DNA from: Acidovorax delafieldii
GTDB lineage: Bacteria > Pseudomonadota > Gammaproteobacteria > Burkholderiales > Burkholderiaceae_C
Assembly: GCA_002327945.1 (NCBI GenBank)
Contig: DCVY01000176.1
Coordinates: 20,215-26,255, forward strand
Direction of reading: 5' to 3'
Length of the DNA: 6,041 nucleotides
In this document: positions 5,206 to 6,041 of the stretch, one piece after another
How the letters are laid out: each line of letters starts with the position of its first letter
How positions within the stretch are numbered: the first letter of the stretch is position 1
Made by a program: the position numbers and the translations under genes
Notes under the pieces: model-generated
What the model was told of the DNA's origin: nothing
Database searches by the model: none
Seen by the model: only the letters and a program-made list of their open reading frames with translations

Positions 5206-6041
5206 TTACCGCAGCAGGGCCAGCACACCCTGTGGCAACTGGTTGGCCTGCGCCACCATGGCCGTACCGGCCTGCTGCAGGATCTGGGAACGCGACAGGT
5301 TGGCGGTTTCTGCCGCAAAGTCGGCATCCAGAATGCGCGACCGCGAGGCAGACAGGTTTTCAGAAGTCACCTGCAGGTTGCTGATAGAAGTCTCAAAGCG
5401 CGACTGCAAGGCGCCCAGCTTGGCGCGCTCACCGTTGATGAATGACAGGGCTGAATCCACGGTCTTGAGGGCGTTGGTCGCCTTGTCAAACGTGGTCACA
5501 TCCAGATCGGCCACCTTCTTCAGATCCGAGCCACCAGTGGTCAGCGCATTGCTGGCGGACGTGACCGAGAAAGACTTGTCCGAATCCAGCGTGATGTAGC
5601 CGCTTGCCGTGGTGAAATTGGCAGTGGTATCGGCAGCCAATGACACCCCGGCGCCAACCGCTGTACCGTTGGCCTGCAGTTTGGTCACTGTGGTTGCGCC
5701 CGCGTTTTGCACTGCGGTGTCCCCAACAACGATGTCATTGCCTGTGGCGTTGGTCAGGATGACCTTGTCGCCAGTGGCATTCAGCGAGGCAGACACTCCG
5801 GTCTTGGCCGACTGGTCATTGATGGCCGACACCGCAGCAGACAGGCGATCGGCGCCCGACGTGGCAGTGAGCGTGAACGACACGTTTTGCGCTGTGGCGT
5901 TGTCGCCCTGAATGGACAGGGTGTAGGAGCCCGCGGTGGCGGCAATGTCCAGCTCAACCTGCGTCCGGGCGGTGGCTGTGACCCCCGAATTGGCCTTGAC
6001 GGCGTTGATCTGGTCAGCAATGGCCTTGGCCGACGAACTGG
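5206..6041 (-). CDS. fliC: Flagellin FliC, C-terminal part (5' end outside window)
   Basis: Flagellin is the filament subunit, exported through the flagellar type III apparatus and assembled under the FliD cap. The minus-strand frame stays open from the right edge to the TAA at 5208-5206, giving 277 visible residues; the N-terminal D0/D1 part is missing. The last 85 or so residues are the classical flagellin C-terminal domain: [20 protein letters not shown], then [35 protein letters not shown], and the end [13 protein letters not shown]. Ahead of it lies a surface-exposed variable region of about 180 visible residues, rich in A, T, S, G and N. It carries two segments of the flagellin IN type (visible residues about 4-30 and 62-95). 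A GTG at 5883 is internal and not the start, since coding sequence continues upstream without a break. No glycosylation gene is in view. It ends in a strong hairpin and precedes fliD. Confidence 0.97.
   Translation of the reverse strand, partial: SSSAKAIADQINAVKANSGVTATARTQVELDIAATAGSYTLSIQGDNATAQNVSFTLTATSGADRLSAAVSAINDQSAKTGVSASLNATGDKVILTNATGNDIVVGDTAVQNAGATTVTKLQANGTAVGAGVSLAADTTANFTTASGYITLDSDKSFSVTSASNALTTGGSDLKKVADLDVTTFDKATNALKTVDSALSFINGERAKLGALQSRFETSISNLQVTSENLSASRSRILDADFAAETANLSRSQILQQAGTAMVAQANQLPQGVLALLR

Noticed and set aside
5206..5883. Short flagellin starting at the GTG at 5883
   Set aside because: The coding frame continues without interruption to the right edge with flagellin-like sequence, so this GTG is an internal valine codon.

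Overview
This window is a piece of a flagellar gene cluster from a GC-rich betaproteobacterium. The protein sequences (FliS, FliT, FliF and the flagellin C-terminus) and an intergenic repeat type I associate with this group point to the Burkholderiales, most likely family Comamonadaceae (Acidovorax/Comamonas-like). That placement is by recollection, not by a search.

Layout, left to right. The N-terminal 88 codons of fliG (minus strand) run off the left edge. fliF (MS ring) lies immediately upstream of it on the same strand. A short divergent control region of about 170 bp separates fliF from fliE, which reads on the plus strand. A 296-bp spacer lies between the convergent fliE and fliT; it holds a bidirectional intrinsic terminator flanked by two diverged copies of a roughly 57-bp repeat. 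From there to the right edge everything is on the minus strand, in transcription order fliC (flagellin, 5' end outside the window), fliD (filament cap), fliS (flagellin chaperone) and fliT (cap chaperone). A very GC-rich hairpin sits behind fliC and probably separates the highly expressed flagellin message from fliDST.

How the genes work together. FliF forms the MS ring in the inner membrane. FliG binds its cytoplasmic C-terminus to build the rotor switch, and FliE joins the MS ring to the rod. FliC is the filament subunit, exported with the help of FliS and polymerised under the FliD cap, whose chaperone is FliT. The window thus joins an early basal-body block (fliE, fliFG...) to a late filament block (fliC, fliDST), head-to-head at fliF/fliE and tail-to-tail at fliE/fliT.

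All genes look intact except the two cut by the window edges. I see no mobile element, CRISPR array, tRNA or rRNA, and no sign of an undescribed system. The points most worth a second look are the paired repeats around the terminator, the duplicated IN-type motifs in the flagellin variable domain, and the start-site and terminator details.
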